Source: Straminergon stramineum (lineage: Eukaryota; Streptophyta; Bryopsida; Hypnales; Calliergonaceae). Taken from it: a DNA stretch of 64,000 nucleotides. Where the stretch lies: the NCBI GenBank assembly GCA_963920665.1, contig OY987263.1:38056547-38120546 (forward strand). Direction: 5' to 3'. The notes beneath the pieces were generated by a model. It worked only from the letters and a program-made list of their open reading frames with translations. It was not told the origin of the DNA and did not search any database. Within the stretch, counting starts at the first letter, position 1. The number at the start of each line of letters is the position of its first letter. A program made the translations under genes and the position numbers. Shown here one piece after another: positions 63,541 through 64,000 of this stretch.

Positions 63541-64000
63541 TGTAGGTGCCTAAGCGTGGTCCATTGTGCCTTCCAAGCAATGGATCTTTCTATATGCCTA
63601 ATTGATGTAAATTGCAAAAGAAACAACTACAAACTTTAAATAAAGCAACCCATGGCCAAACAACCAAACAAAGAGTTCACATATGAAAGTTATCTATCCA
63701 AGATTGTAGATCAAAGTTTTCCATTTCCCAAATGGTAAGAATTGAATTAATTAGAGTTTTAAAAAGAATTTATAGTTAGATGAAGTTTGGCCTATAGAAA
63801 GGCAATTCCAACTCCATCCATGGTTTTCTATAGATTCCATATTTCAATTCAACTTTGGATTTCGGTTATTGGTTAATGATGAAATCTCTTGCCTAAATTC
63901 CAAGCTTGACCTTGGATGGATAAAAATTCCCTACATTCATCCAATATTCACTCCAACTTCATCTATGCTAATTTATAGAATTTAACTCAATTTTAAATGT
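63541..64000 (+). mobile_element. LTR-like repeat with GATGAAGTTT hairpin, copy 3, cut by window end
   Basis: It begins TGTAGGTGCCTAAGCGTGG, TCCATTGTGCCTTCC, AAGCAATGGATCTTT, parallel to 43344-43800. AGATGAAGTTTGG...CCAACTCCATCC lies at 63779-63822, the same hairpin position. The repeat continues past the window edge. Confidence 0.6.

Overview
The window looks like nuclear DNA from a land plant with a large, repeat-rich genome. Only three genes are supported in 64 kb. All three have GT-AG introns and plant-type homologues. They sit as GC-richer islands in very AT-rich DNA full of transposon remnants. No rRNA, tRNA, CRISPR array, bacterial operon or intact transposase/polymerase gene was seen. 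The species cannot be fixed from this sequence. The low gene density and the divergence of the two conserved proteins from my recollection of the Arabidopsis ones would fit a non-flowering plant as well as a flowering one.

Genes. (1) 14359-17126, minus strand: cytosolic tyrosyl-tRNA synthetase, six coding exons, 397 residues, HIGH-type and KMSKS motifs, and a last coding exon of only 21 bases. A telo-box lies just upstream of its start, as is usual for plant translation genes. (2) 31246-38855, plus strand: a nucleobase-ascorbate transporter of the NAT11/NAT12 type, ten coding exons, 659 residues. I rebuilt it by joining exons in frame; every junction has GT-AG borders and conserved flanking residues. 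Intron 5 carries a Stowaway-type MITE. (3) 41936-42585, plus strand: a small secreted protein resembling the plant self-incompatibility S1 / S-protein homologue family, two exons, 111 residues. A TATA box lies about 0.9 kb upstream and a tandem-repeat array lies beyond that.

Repeats. The main unexplained pattern is a set of non-autonomous elements that begin TTAACCC and end GGGTTAA, with unrelated flanks outside the TTAA. They occur at 4304-4805, 8323-8589, 10051-10966, 11197-11444, 17826-19143 (with 18233-18481 nested inside), 51076-51993, 55068-56038 and 61345-61575. A multi-layer nest spans about 52395-59293. TTAA target duplication is typical of piggyBac and Sola3 transposons. I recall piggyBac as not being described from plants, so this is the window's most interesting signal. 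Other repeats are a Harbinger-like element with internal tandem repeats (7047-7679), a long foldback (4977-5356), three further inverted-repeat families (24523-25099 with 27347-27908; 45180-45408; 48240-48628), a 2-kb LTR-like pair in opposite orientation (20911-22935 and 46200-48055), and a second LTR-like family with a recurring GATGAAGTTT hairpin (43344-44500, 57480-57985, 63541-64000).

Layout: 1-14358 repeats plus one GC-rich island at about 5930-7046; 14359-17171 TyrRS; 17290-29690 repeats; 29690-38855 GC-rich upstream region and NAT gene; 38856-42585 tandem repeats, promoter and S-protein-like gene; 42586-64000 repeats. The three genes do not appear to be functionally linked.
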